A DNA stretch of 64,000 nt from Chloranthus sessilifolius (GCA_021018995.1 CM037587.1:60300104-60364103), one strand, 5' to 3'; counted from the first letter of the stretch, positions 22,645 to 34,115 are shown. Numbers and translations: made by a program. Notes: generated by a model not told the origin, from the letters alone.

Positions 22645-23808
22645 TTGGCAACGAACTATGTCATCTGCGGCGATCTCCTGTACAGACGGTCTCATGACAA
22701 TGTTTTGCTCCGACGCCTACTCGAGAGAGAAGCAGTTGAGATCATGAAGGATATCCATGAAGGAGTCTGCGGGGCACGCGTCAGTGGACACATGCTCACT
22801 AAGAAAATCCTAAGGCAAGGATACTTTTGAACCACTTTAGAGACTGATTACTGCAAACACGTTTAGAAGTGCTACAAGTGCCAAGAACACTCTAGTCTAA
22901 TACATGCTTCGGTCATTGATTTACACAGCATGACTACTCCTTGGCCGTTCGCCACCTAGGGTCTCGACTTCATCGGCAAGATCAATCCTAAGGCTTCCAA
23001 CGGACATCAGTTCATCTTCGTCGCAATGGAGTACTTCACGAAGTGGGTAGAGGCGGCCTCCCATGCGAGCATTAAGTCCAGTTATGTCGAGAAGTTCATC
23101 AAGAACAACATTTACAGATTCGGCGTGCCAAAGGATATCATCACTGATAATGGCACTAATTTTGCTAATAGGCGCATCCAGGCCTTGTGTGAGCAGTTCC
23201 AGATCAAGCATCATCGCTCATCCCCATATAGGCCTCAGACGAACGGAGCTGTAGAAGCGACCAACAAAACTCTGATCCGCATTTTGGAGAAGATGATAGT
23301 CACTTATAGAGATTGGAGTGAGCAGTTACCCTTCGCGCATTGGACCTATAGAACTTCTATCTGTCCCGCTATAGGGGCAACACCATTCTTCCTTGTGAAT
23401 GGAACCGAGGTCGTGCTACCCGTTGAGGTCGAAGTACCGTCACTCCGTATCCTTTTGGAATCCCATCTGCCTGAAGCTGAGGAGGAAAGATCCTATTTTG
23501 AACAGCTAGATTTGATTGACGAGAAGAGACTCCTAGCTTTGTGTCACACCCAGGTCTATCAGAGGAGAATTGCACGTGCCTACAATAAGCATGTTCGCGC
23601 TCGAGACTTGCAGATAGGTGACACGGTACTGAGGAGGATTTTCCCATCTCTCCATGCCGATCCAAGAGGGAAGTTTAAGCCGAATTGGGAAGGACCCTAC
23701 GTCATCCGAGAAGTATTGCCGGGATACGCCGTTCGCCTCGCCACCATGAACGGAGACCACTTTCATGAGCCCATCAATGTTGGATACCTCCGGAGGTTCT
23801 ACTCATAG
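22645..23808 (+). pseudogene. T1 integrase
   Basis: It inserts the DNA copy into the genome. The zinc-binding part (HEGVCGARVSGHM, then CKHV..KCYKCQEHS) contains stops at 22828 and 22864, and another at 22960 beside GLDFIGKINP. The catalytic core is otherwise open from 23026: first Asp in LDFIG, second in ITDNGTNF (23135) and Glu in GAVEATNKTLIR (23250). The C-terminal domain GPYVIREVLPGYAVRLA ends GYLRRFYS with a stop at 23806. No chromodomain. Three stops disable it. Confidence 0.85.
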
Positions 23809-23879
23809 GTAAAGGTAGATGCGTGACCGCTTAAGGACCCCATAGAAGAGGCCATCATTTCAAAGACAAGTAGCCAAAA

Positions 23880-23912
23880 AAATATATATATATATATATA
23901 TAATAATATATA
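23880..23912. repeat. AT microsatellite after T1 integrase
   Basis: AAAAATATATATATATATAT and similar, 70 bp beyond the integrase stop. It separates the sense ORFs from the convergent antisense gene. Confidence 0.8.
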
Positions 23913-23938
23913 TTCCCTGAAAACCTTTGCCCTTTTTG

Positions 23939-24964
23939 CTACACACGTCGGGCCTGAACTAAGCTACACATGTGCGCCGATTGGCGGGTCTCCCAGAGGG
24001 CTGCTATGAGGTCTAGGTCACTGAGAGAACCCTGAGAGAATATCAGAGAGCACAAGGGTGGCCTCATAGTGCACGACACGTGTTGGGTATATCCGAATTG
24101 AAGGAGCACCCGAGATGGGAAATAGTGGGTACTACCAGTCAACCCCAAAAGTGTGATACCCTCACAATCCCTAGAGCGGACAAGCGGAAAGGTGTCGTCC
24201 ATCCAGGGAAGTTGCCAGATCAACTCTGCATCAGTAGCACTGGGTCAGAAAGCCCCGACCCACATCCCCTCTTACAAGCAAAATCTCGGCACGGGCCCCA
24301 TGATAGCCAAATGCTCTCCTAACCAAATTTGAATGAGGAGTGGACTCTCGCTAAGAATCCCGACCTGGCCCGAAGCCGAGGCATCCAGGCCCTGATACAT
24401 CTCAGCCAGGACTAGGTGTACCAGTGAACGACCTCCCTCCAATTCGGTCAAGACATCGCATAACCCGAGGGAAAATGTCTCGCCCCTAATAAAGAAAAGA
24501 ACTTCTGACAATAAATAAAGGGCAAAGGACTTTACATTGAAAGGATCTTGGATAGACAACTTTCAGAGACTCGAGTCGCCGAAAAGTTCTCTCAGGAATT
24601 TCACCGAGCACCTGGTGGGCCCCCTGGCGAAGCCCTTCTCATACACACCCTTTTTCAAACCGAGAACCGCGTGGACCGCCTTTGCATACCCCAATTTGGG
24701 CACCACTTTGGCAAGTCCCAAATGCATCCTCAAGACAGTAATAGAGGCTAGCTCTTCCAAGGTTGGGGTGAGCTCCCTGGACCCAAATCTAAAGACATGG
24801 GCCCTATGGTCCCACGATGCCAAAGCCGCCTGCAGAAGGTTGGGCAACAGAGGAATAGCAAGGAAAGAGGAAAGACGGGATAAGCCGAGGCGATCCAGAA
24901 CAACGAGCTCGCCATCAGCCAAGCTATCACACCATTTTTGCAAAAAATTGGGCCCCGTGTCCAA
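23939..24964 (-). pseudogene. T1 antisense ORF 1, DUF7745 / plant-mobile-domain-like
   Basis: On the minus strand, from ATG at 24964, MDTGPNFLQKWCDSL leads to a helical region and FRFGSRELTPTLEELASI (residues about 59-76). This resembles the signature of the DUF7745 / plant-mobile-domain group. The next segment (24559-24272) has SFALYLLSEVLFF, VLAEMYQGLDASA and PLLIQIWLGEHLAIMG. The last (24223-23939) has EGITLLGLTGSTHYFPSRVLLQFGYTQ. Frame changes at about 24560 and stops near 24270-24230 break it. The biochemical role of the family is unknown. T1 palindromes lie 240-310 bp upstream of its start (25205-25273). Family name from memory. Confidence 0.55.
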
Positions 24965-25668
24965 ACAGGGAAGTATACTAGCCCCAGTCCCCCGTATGAG
25001 AATTTAGGTCAAGGAGCGGGTCCATTGACGTACAAAGATGTTCTTTATAAAAATCAGTCAATGTAGGGCAATGGATCCGCTTGTAGGGAGAGCAAAAGAA
25101 AAAAAAAAAAGAGGAAGGGGCAAAAAGGCCAAGTCTAGATGAAAAGAGAGGCAAAGAGGGCCAGGTTCGGGTTATGAAGAACCCCGTTGAGCCCAGTTAT
25201 ATGAGGCGTATATATTATATATGCCAAGGCAAAATTTAAAATAATTTCCTAGGCGTATATAATATATACACCCAGCTAAAATTGCAGGGAAGTGTGGCTC
25301 CCCTCACATTGGTCCATTTTTTACTTCCCCCAAAAGGGACGGGTTTCGCTTGGTCTACTTTTTTATCCCAGGGCAGCCCACAGTCGGGCACGCTCACGCA
25401 CCCATGGGAAATCCTCGGATGATGTGGTATCCGTGGGTCATATACGGAGGATCATATGCGGGCTCAATCTCATCATTGGAGGGGCTCTGGCCCCCTTCAT
25501 GCCAAAGAAAAGGAAACCATAAAAGCGGAGAGATAACTAAACAAAGCGTTCATATAAACCATGAAAATCATAAAACCATTAAAAAAAAATTGTTGTTTAA
25601 AAGATTACATATTCCCCAATAAACAAAAGTCTAAACTGTTTCAATGTTTCCAATTTTCAGAAAATAAA
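24965..25668. other. Non-coding spacer between the two antisense genes
   Basis: It contains a short A-run (about 25089-25110), the tag pair at 25205-25273, and sequence without convincing coding potential. It is the presumed upstream region of antisense ORF 1 and the 3' flank of the plant-mobile-domain gene. Confidence 0.4.
25205..25273. repeat. T1 palindromic tags upstream of antisense ORF 1
   Basis: Two copies of the T1 palindrome, at 25205-25225 and 25252-25273, again 47 bp apart as in the gag-upstream array. Confidence 0.9.
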
Positions 25669-26285
25669 CTAGTCTTGGGCAGCCCCCTTCGACTTCTTCC
25701 GGTGCCGGGTCGCGCTTTGAAAAGTACGAGTCTCTCCCACCTGAGTCCACGCTTGAGAGATGCGGCCGAGCAGAGAGCGCGACTCCTTTTCACGAGCACG
25801 CTATAGGAGCACACCAGAGGCCATCAGGTAGGAAAACAAGCAGAAGGTAAATAAGAAAATGATTAGGATTGGTCAGTATTCACTCACCACCTCAGCCTCT
25901 CTAAGCCCAAAGATGTTGCGGTAATATTCGGCTTGGTTCACGGCCGACTCATAATTCTGCACATCAAGAAAAAGAGGTGTCAGTCACACAGGTCATCAGC
26001 ATAGTTCAAGAAAAAAAGAGAGCAAAGCAACAAGGGAGAGATTACCCCGGGGATCAGCTTAGGAGGTGGGATCCGAATAGCTTCAGCGGATATGCGTGCC
26101 TTCTCAGCCACATCGGCACACATACGTGATAGGAACGCATTATCCAAGCGCTTAAAGGTCCCCTGGACCTGGGCTGGCGAACTGCTAGAAGCATCAGCAC
26201 CGGAAGGGTCAGAAGGTCCAGCACCTGTAGCCTCATCAGGAGCAGCTGCCTCATCCCCCTCATCTGAGTCGCCACCCTGCCCAAA
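25669..26285 (-). CDS. C-terminal exons of the T1 antisense plant-mobile-domain gene (partial)
   Basis: Three minus-strand exons are open with canonical splice sites and phase 0 throughout. Exon a, 26285-26046 (80 codons), runs from acceptor TCTCTATAG to donor GG|GTAATC; it starts FGQGGDSDEGDEAAAPDEAT, acidic and Ser/Ala/Pro-rich, and ends with a helix (FKRLDNAFLSRMCADVAEKA). Exon b, 25956-25888 (23 codons), is NYESAVNQAEYYRNIFGLRE. Exon c, 25800-25669, ends in a basic tail, RHRKKSKGAAQD, then TAG. The upstream exons should be the domain at 31200-33160, now separated by T2; that link is inference. This part has no stop codons, unlike sense gag-pol. Confidence 0.6.
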
Positions 26286-26344
26286 CTATAGAGAGAAACA
26301 ATTTTTGTTCAAATAGCAGGGCAATCAAGGCAATCACAGGAAGG

Positions 26345-26437
26345 TATAGTTGCGCCAATGCAAAAAATCCCACAAATACACTTACGCCAGCTTTAATCTG
26401 GGACCTTTTGCTCTGGCGCCACTATTAGTTGCGCCAG
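26345..26437 (+). repeat. T2 palindromic tags upstream of gag
   Basis: A half-site TATAGTTGCGCCA (26345-26357) and a full palindrome with core GCGCCACTATTAGTTGCGC (full extent 26413-26437). The array sits 390-480 bp before the T2 gag start, the place taken by the unrelated T1 palindrome in T1. Confidence 0.88.
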
Positions 26438-26826
26438 TGTGGTTCTGAGCAACCCCAGTCTGAATCTGTGACCTATTTCACTCCTCGGACTCTCCGATCA
26501 GTGTGTTTAGTTTCTCTGTTTAAGCCCCATATTTTTTGACACCCAATACGCCCTCGTCGATCAAAAGAAGGTGACTTATTCTTAATTCATTTCAGGGGAT
26601 CGAGTTGTTTACATTGGTTTTCGTGCCTTCAATAGATCAAGGGATTTCCCTTTGATTCTTCCGAAGAGTTTTGAAACCTTTTTCGCGGGACTTATTTAGG
26701 GTACGAGATCCACCCAAGAAGAAAATTCAAAAGGCCCCAGAACCCTCATTTCTTTTTTACTTATAAAAATCCAAACAAATCAAAAATAATAAAACAATAA
26801 TAATAATAATTTTTTTTAATAGAGTC

Positions 26827-29560
26827 TTGATTGGTGCCGGCACAACGGCATCAACGTACCCTTCATCATCCCGTAAGGGAAGAAGAAGGAAACTTTACGG
26901 GCCCCATCCGAGGCACCCGTACCTAACCCGATACCAAGACATGTCATGGGTGGTGGACTCGGCTTATGCCGATCTTGACTCATCCCCGCTACATTCTCCA
27001 ACCCATTCCCACACCGAAGAGGCCTTCAATTCCACCCCCCTCACCCATGCAAACCTCACCATAACCATCCCGTTCGGTGCCCCCATTTTCCCTTCCACCA
27101 TTTCCCAAAATACCCAAAATTTAAATTTCCCAACATTTTCCCAAACCATGCTTTCGCCCATGGCCATCTCTAACCCATCTCACCTCCCTTCCACACCCAT
27201 TCAAAACCCATCCTCTACCTTGATCAACATGCCCTATATCTCATCCTCCCAACCCGATCCACCCACATCCATCCATACCACATCCAATCCCCCACACATC
27301 CCTCAATTTACCCAAGCCATGGCCAATTTTCCTTTCCCATCTTCCACTTTCATGCTCCATACATCTCTCCCATACATACTAAATCCATCCACCGATGCCT
27401 CACCTCATTTTCCTAATCCACCATGTATCCTACCCCTCACCCGGGCCATGCCCAATTTTACCGAGAACATGCCTAATTTTTTCTATTCCCATACCCCTCC
27501 AACCATTAAATAGCCCATCTCCATTCGATCCCCCTTTCATAGTAATGATGGAGGAGATGTTCCAAACTTATAACAAATGGAAGGTCTCTCAACACATCCC
27601 CTCTCATTCACACCATACTCCCATGGATCCATCCCATACCCTAACAAGCCTCCATGCCTCATTCCCCCATGACCCCCATCATCCACACTACCCAAACCCT
27701 CACTACCCATATGTCTCGAGGCCCCATGGCCCAAAGTCCCACAACCCATACCTATCAAGGGCCCATGGCCCAAACCCATCAAGGCCCATTGGACTAGACC
27801 CACCAAGGGCCATGGGCTATACCAATCAAGGACCCATGGCCCAGACCCATCAAGGCTCATGGGGCCAGACCCATCAAAGGCCCATGGCCCAAACCCATTA
27901 ATAGCCCATGACCGAAGCTTATAATGACCAAGGCTTTGTGGTCCAACCCTCCTAAGGTTTCATAGCCCAAAATCAAGCCCAACAAAACCTTGGAGCCTCA
28001 CACCCATACCCTTCAAAAATCTTTCAGAATTTCACCCATTCACAACCCTCATACCGAGCTCAAACCCATGCCTTATATCAACCCCAGTTTACCCATATCC
28101 CTACATCCCAAAGTCAGCTTCAAACCTTCCCCCATGCTCAATGGCCTCATCAGGCCCCGCTCCAAAATCTAACTTCCACTCATCCCATCACCCAACAAAC
28201 TTTCCCTCATCCCCAATGGGCTCACCTAACCACCCCTACTCATGTCATTCCCACTCAGTCCATGCAACACCAGCATGAGAATCCCACCCTTACTGCACAC
28301 TATGTCGACCAACAATATGAAGAGGATGAGATTAGGAATAATAGAGTCTATGCTGGGGCATTAACCAGCCTTAACCCTCCCTAAATCATTTCCCACCCTT
28401 GGCAGCACAAAGTGAAATCTAACCAACTGCTGAGAATGCGGCCCCCATATCTAAGGAGTCAGATCAGCTGAAACAATAGTTGGACAAGATATAAAAGTAG
28501 TTGACGAAAATGGGTGGTGCAGAAATCCACGCACGGACTCCACAAATTTATGTTTGTTTGCTGAGGTCCCCTTACCTCCCAAATTCAAGATGTCAGCGTT
28601 TGACAAATACAACGGCACCGACAATCCTATTGCACACTTCAAGTCCTACTGTGGGGATATGTGCTAATATGGAGGGGAAGAAAGACTGCTGATAAAGGTC
28701 TTTCAAAAGAGTCTGATCGGTCCGGCCTAGAGATGGTTCACATCTTTGGAACCATCTATGAAGAAAACATGGAAGGACTTAATGCACTTGTTCTAGGACC
28801 AATATATCTATGACATTGACATCGAACCGTGTAAGTCTGACTTGGCCTGGTTAAAGCAGAACCCAAATGAGACCTTCAGCGATTATCTAGGGTGGTGGAG
28901 AGCACTAGCAGCTCAGGTCAGAAACAGGATACTTGACGATGAGCAGATTGAAATGATTTTCAAGAATACTCTACCAGTGATCTCAGACTTTTGATGTACT
29001 AGCAACAGTCCAGTTTTACTGATCTGGTGAGGAACACCAATCGCTGTGAAGATGCCATCAGGGAGGGGCGCCTGAACAAAAATATACCAAGTAGAGCCAG
29101 TGGGGTTAGAAGGTTTTCAGAATAAAGGAATGATAAGAGAACCGGGGCCGATGTCCAAAGCATTGCCAATACCAACAATAACATAACCCCTTTCCAATTT
29201 CTAGCGGCCCAGCCAGCACCAGTCAAAACTGAGTAAATGTAGAGAGTAGGAAACGGTCAGGGAATGCAAATGACTATGGAGTAGAGGAGAGCCTGCTATG
29301 ACCGAGTGTTTACACCCTTGGGGCAATCACTAAGTGTACTTTTGCGTTTATTAATAGAAAAGTGATTAGTTACTATTCATCAACCGCAACCTCCTCCCCA
29401 CCTAATCCCAAAGAACTATGACTCGAATATCCACTGTAATTTTCATCAGGGTCAAGGTCACCCGACTGACCGCTGCTTTCCATTAAAGCACGCGATCCAA
29501 GATTTGATTGATGCCGAAAAAATCATTCCACCGCCACCTTCTCAAGTAAACTAGCACGCA
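26827..29560 (+). pseudogene. T2 gag, heavily decayed
   Basis: The start region (MIGAGTTASTYP, then RRRKLYGPHPRHPYLTRYQ) parallels T1. Pro/His/Ser-rich sequence follows to 27513, then a frame change to FDPPFIVMMEEMFQTYNKW and a minisatellite (27715-27900) giving AHGPNPSRP-type repeats. VDQQYEEDEIRN lies at 28305. The core (28570-29090) holds KVFQKSLIG, RWFTSLEPSM and WRALAAQVRNRILDDEQIE, with several stops. The C-H-H-C knuckle CNFHQGQGHPTDRCFPLKHA is at 29430-29490. Too many stops for function. Confidence 0.75.
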
Positions 29561-31190
29561 AACATCCATCAAGTGTCGTTGCCCTCACATCCTACCGGAG
29601 GAGTAGGTCCCAGATCCACCATCGGGATGGTAGAGGGATATGAGGAGGAGTTCAAGTTTGACCCATCAGACTACATCAGTGATCGGGAGAGCTATGTGGC
29701 ACAATTGCCAAGGAACTGTTAAGAAAGGAATATTGGGGTGATTGAACCCCTGAATTTATCAGACTACTTTCCCAGTCCAACTCCACAAGTTGAACCTTTA
29801 GATCTTAGGATTTATTTTCCATCACTCACTCCTATCAATTATTTGCATATAAATGCATACCTACCACACACCACCACCCCTGTCAATTACCCGATCACCC
29901 ATCATCCCCCCAATCCCCCGTTTGCACCTATCGGCTACCAATGGCCTACTTTTACCCCTTTTCCACCAGTGCCACCACCCTCAAGCTTCACCACCCCCAT
30001 TTGGCCTAATTTTTCCACTCAATCAACTATTACCAAGGTAAATCAGGTGCTGCCCACACCTCCTGAGCTCGTAGTGTAAGTGCCTCCGATACTGGTAGTT
30101 ATACCGTTTCAGATCTCGGGACCGACCTATGATCCCCATCAGGTCCCGCTGAGTTATGAACAAATAGATGTCAATGTTGGCAGCCACAAGAAAGGGGCAA
30201 TGGACTTCATGACCTGATTCGAAAAGATCTCAAAGCAACCGGAAGAACCGGTAGCAGTACAAGCCCAACCCGAAGGAAAGAAAGACAGCGCAGTGAATCC
30301 TTTCGAGAAAATGAGTCGATAACATATACTGAAGACTCTGCTGAGAAGAATTTATATGGGATTTAGTGATGACATCCCCACTCTATTTTCAAGCATTAAT
30401 GGGGGCGTTAAAGAATGCGCATGTGTCACTTCAGGTTAGCCCGGACGAAGTTCGGGCAAATAATCGGTCAAGTGATGGCTCCAAATGCCATTTCATTTTC
30501 TGATGCCGATTTATTTGAGGAAGGAGGTAGTCACTCGAAGTCTTGAAATATAATAGTTGAGTCTGGAAATATGGTAATCCCCTTAGTTCTAATTGATAAT
30601 GGGTCCGCATTGAATATATGCCCATTAAGAACCGCCACAAAGATCGGGGTAGATCCATGCATGTTGAGGCCCACGAGAACCAGTGCCAGAGGTTTTGACA
30701 ATACCCGGAGAGAGATAATGGGAGAAGTTGACCTTGAACTGTTGATTGGGCCAATAACCTTCTCCATATTGTTTCAAGTGATGGACATCAAATCCTCATT
30801 TAATCTGCTGCTGGGGCGCCAATGGCTACATGAGGTTGGAGCCATACCCTCCACATTGCACCCGAAACTCAAATTTATATCTGGGCATAAGATCATCACA
30901 ATCATCGGTGAGGGGCACAGTGAGAAAGAAAATGCCACCAATAGTGTTGAAAAGCCTAAAATGATGGATGTCCCGCACACCACCGTGGACATCGACCTCC
31001 ACAATTTCGAATACGAGGTGTCGGCAATACTTCTGGATCCCATCGAGGGCATCATTCCAAGAATCGGAGGGAGAATGGTAGCTACGGCGGCCATTCTCCA
31101 AAAGTGGGGCAACTAAAAAGGAAGGGGACTTGGGCCCAGACTCCAAGGCAGAAAGGAACCCGTCACACGCAAGGCGGGTCAGAATGGGAT
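29561..31190 (+). pseudogene. T2 linker and aspartic protease with G-patch remnant
   Basis: A Pro/Tyr-rich linker (29738-30079) precedes the protease. From 30571 an open 181-codon frame has PLVLIDNGSALNICPL and SFNLLLGRQWLHEVGAIPST, closely matching T1. It ends at ATAAILQKWGN with a stop (31114), just inside the G-patch. The G-patch continues past the stop as KGRGLGPRLQGRKEP. Homology to T1 ends at about 31190; the RT that should follow is absent. Confidence 0.75.
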
Positions 31191-31194
31191 AGGG

Positions 31195-33160
31195 CAGAGA
31201 CTCATACCACATCTGATATCCCCCTTGGAAAAAGAAGGTCATCAATGGGGACCCCATGATGGAGAAAGCGAGTGGTAAGCACGTCAGTGGAACCTTCAGG
31301 AGCCAACACATCGACTGGAGGAGCTTGGGGCACAGCGAAAAGAAGACGGTACTGATGAACCACCCTCTCTCCTAGGTAATGGGCCCTAGCCCAGGACCCA
31401 TAGAAGAAAATGATGCGTTGGTCTAACAAAAAATGAGAAGGACCCACTGCAGCCAGGTTCCAGAAGGGAGATCCGACGTAGGGGTCAAGAAGCAAAAAAA
31501 GAGGAGGGATATATACATGTGGTCAAAACCCACAGCACGAAAGAACTATCAAACTTGTAAAGAGAGAAATTCTTATACCTGCTCAGGGATCAACAGATCA
31601 AACTGGGAGCGCAGCCCTAACTCCAGGTGCTTCATGCCTAAATCCCGACGGCGGTTCGCGTGCCAATTGCTCATAAGGGGGAACGTAGGAACTTCAGATA
31701 GAAGCAGAGGGTGACCAGGTTGGAAATGCAGATACCCCCAAACCTGAGAAGGCAAGCAGATAAAAATAGATATGCCATAAAAGGAAAAAGTTAGACAAAT
31801 TAAAACCAGAGGATAAAATATCTCAAGTGCGGGCCAAAAGCCCACAACGGAGCTGGACTCCCCATGTACGGCTCATGCCAGGCTAGACATGAGCACCGCA
31901 TTTCCAGCACCGCCCCAATCAAACCGATGCACGTTGTCCCAGTTCACCATAAAACTAAGAAGGGACAATGAGACCAGCCCTCCGCTAGTATTTGAAAGAA
32001 GAGTCTTACTTAAAAGGAACAACAGAGAAATACGAGCCAACATCAATGCACGCTCTGGCTCGAGATAAATGGCCGCATCAGGCTGGCCCAGATCCATTAA
32101 CTCATGAGACTCAAACAAACTAACCAGCTAGGATAACTTAACTTCAGAACCATGAACATTCCCTAAGGTTAGGTAGACCCTTATCAGCCGAGTCACCTCC
32201 TCCCTATCAGGTGTGCGGGTAAGTGTCATTGGCACCCCTCCAATGCGAACCCCAGTGATCATGGACTAGTCCACAGGTGTAAGGGTCATCTCAGCCATGG
32301 CCATATGAAACGTCATGGTCTCAGGGCGAAAGCTCTCTATCAGGGCCTTCACATAGGCCGTGTCGGCCCTCATAGCGGGGCATGAAATAAAATCCCCAAA
32401 ACCGGCTTGAGCAAGCAAGTACTTCACTACTGGGGGAAGATAGAGCACGAGGCACTGGAGATCGAACCAGCCACCCCGAAACATGATATGAGGTAAAGGT
32501 TGTAAACAAAAGGAATCTATCAAATAGGAGCGAAGTGGTATAGCAAAAGCATCAAAGGAAAAGAAAAGGGCTCATCTGTTTACCTGGCCAACAATCCTGA
32601 AGTTGGAGATATGGGTGTGCTGACAATGGAGGAGGCCGGTATGGGCGGCTTCACCTTACATTTCATACTAGGGCTGAGAGGAGCGCTGAGAAACGATAAA
32701 CTACTCCCCATGAGGACCATAGGCCATCTCTGGCCCCTCCTGTTGATCTTGCCCTTCGTTGCCAGACATCCTGAAAATGTGGAACACATCGGTATAAGAA
32801 AAGGTTGCTAAAAAAAAAAAAATGAAAAAAAGAAGAAAAAAGAGAAGGAGGAAAAGGGGGAGAAATGCACTAATCCATCATGGAAGAAACATAAAAAAAA
32901 AAATGAAAAAAGGGGAACATAGGCATAAAAAAGGAATCACATATGCTTGAAAGAAAATAAAAAGCATTAATCTTTCACCACAAAGAGGAAGAACATCAAG
33001 CATTTCAAACAAGAATCATTATCAAAATCTAAAGGAAAGGTGAAAGAAGGATGATGATTACCTTCAATAGGAGAGGAAATAGATCTAAAGATCGGCGGAG
33101 AGTGAATGCTCTTGATCGGCACAAGCGACTCTTGGTGGTAGAACTCAAGTAAAATCAAAC
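31195..33160 (-). pseudogene. T1 antisense plant-mobile-domain gene, N-terminal and core part
   Basis: The minus strand reads from a 5' exon (about 33158-33060, VPIKSIHSPPIFRSISSPIEG before a GT donor) through Ser/Pro-rich sequence (32789-32580) to the domain core. LLAQAGFGDFISCPAMRAD, FRPETMTFHMAMAEMTLTPVD and MITGVRIGGVPMT lie at about 32470-32240. Then come WDNVHRFDWGGAGNAVLMSSL (31940) and YLGERVVHQY...VPIDDLLFPRG (31370-31220). These match plant mobile domain (PF10536) proteins. Stops interrupt it near 32264, 32128 and 31865. It breaks off at T2, and its likely C-terminal exons are at 25669-26285. The role of the domain is not established; related host proteins act in silencing and meristem maintenance. 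Confidence 0.6.
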
Positions 33161-33271
33161 ACAGAAACCCTAGGAGGCTGTCCCGGACTTGGGAAGGAAG
33201 GAGGAAAGAAAATAGAATTTGAAAGGAGGGCCAAGGCTCGGGCAGTTTTTAGAACTGCCAGCTTTTGGTCA

Positions 33272-33340
33272 GGCGCATATAATATATACGCCCGGCTATT
33301 TTCGCTGCGGATTTGCCAGGCTTATATATTATATACGCCC
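33272..33340. repeat. T1 palindromic tags upstream of the antisense plant-mobile-domain gene
   Basis: Two T1-type palindromes, at 33272-33293 and 33319-33340, spaced 47 bp and 110-180 bp upstream of the first antisense exon. Confidence 0.9.
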
Positions 33341-33764
33341 AGCCAATTTTTGGCTTTGGTGACCCGACAGGCCCTTTGTATGCCCCAGATCAAGGCTCAG
33401 CCCCTCTTAGAAGCCCATATATCACCGGGCGATGGTGCACGCATCCCCAAATGGCCTTTCGAGCTCCCTTCGATTGGCCCAAAGGGATTGTGCTACAATA
33501 AACGGATCTAGATCTGTTAGCGCCCGTCGAGTGCTCCCATAAAATCGTAAAATCAAAAAAAAGTTTGCATAAAAGAAAGAAAAAAAGAAGATTCACATGA
33601 AATAACAACAAAAAAAAATAGAGAGAAAAAGGAAAAATGCTGAAACACAACACTAGTTCTCAAAAGAGCGTCGCAACGCCTGTTTTCCCCACTCCGAGAT
33701 CCGTGTTAAATCAATTCGGAATGATCGAGTTCACCCAAAAATTTTCGAACCCTGTTTTACACAG

Positions 33765-34115
33765 AGACACCTCATGCCTGATCCGGCAGGCAAAATACTG
33801 GTCATGTTTATCCCTAGTCATTAGGAACCCGCTTCCGAACCAACTTTCCTAAACAAGATAGTTGGGTTTAATTTGTTTAAAGACCAAGACCACGCATCCC
33901 CAAGAATCAGGACCTGATCCGACAGGCAGATAATTTTACCCATCCCCGATCACTGTTCCCTAAACATTCCCTAGGAGTCAGGGCCTGATCTGGCAGGCAA
34001 ATAAACTTATCCATCACCGGTCGCTCCTAGGAACATATACCTAGCCCAAAATCTTCTCCAACAGGAGGTGAGACCTGATCTGACAGGCAAACCAAGGACC
34101 TATCACCGGAATACA
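33765..34115 (+). repeat. Four degenerate tandem repeats in the T1 3' region
   Basis: The unit contains CCTGATCYGRCAGGCAAAT followed by a CATCACCGG-like tail. Copies begin near 33775, 33908, 33978 and 34070. Non-coding; tandem repeats near the 3' end are common in Tat/Ogre elements. Confidence 0.75.

Larger units (their letters stand above)
26345..31190 (+). mobile_element. T2: LTR-less Tat fragment inserted in T1
   Basis: It carries a partial leader, gag and protease homologous to T1 in order, but no LTR, RT or integrase. The leader block (26545-26690) matches T1 14545-14690. The left edge falls near the tag sequences at 26345, and the right edge lies just after the protease G-patch relative, where the antisense gene resumes. 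Its palindromes are of the T3 type, not T1, so it came from another subfamily. Confidence 0.65.

Noticed and set aside
23369-23665. Minus-strand ORFs across the integrase (also 22921-23214 and 23533-23766)
   Set aside because: Shadows of the integrase coding frame, without homology of their own.
30826-31311. 161-codon minus ORF as one protein
   Set aside because: Its C-terminal two thirds are the reverse strand of the T2 protease; only the first part belongs to the antisense plant-mobile-domain gene.
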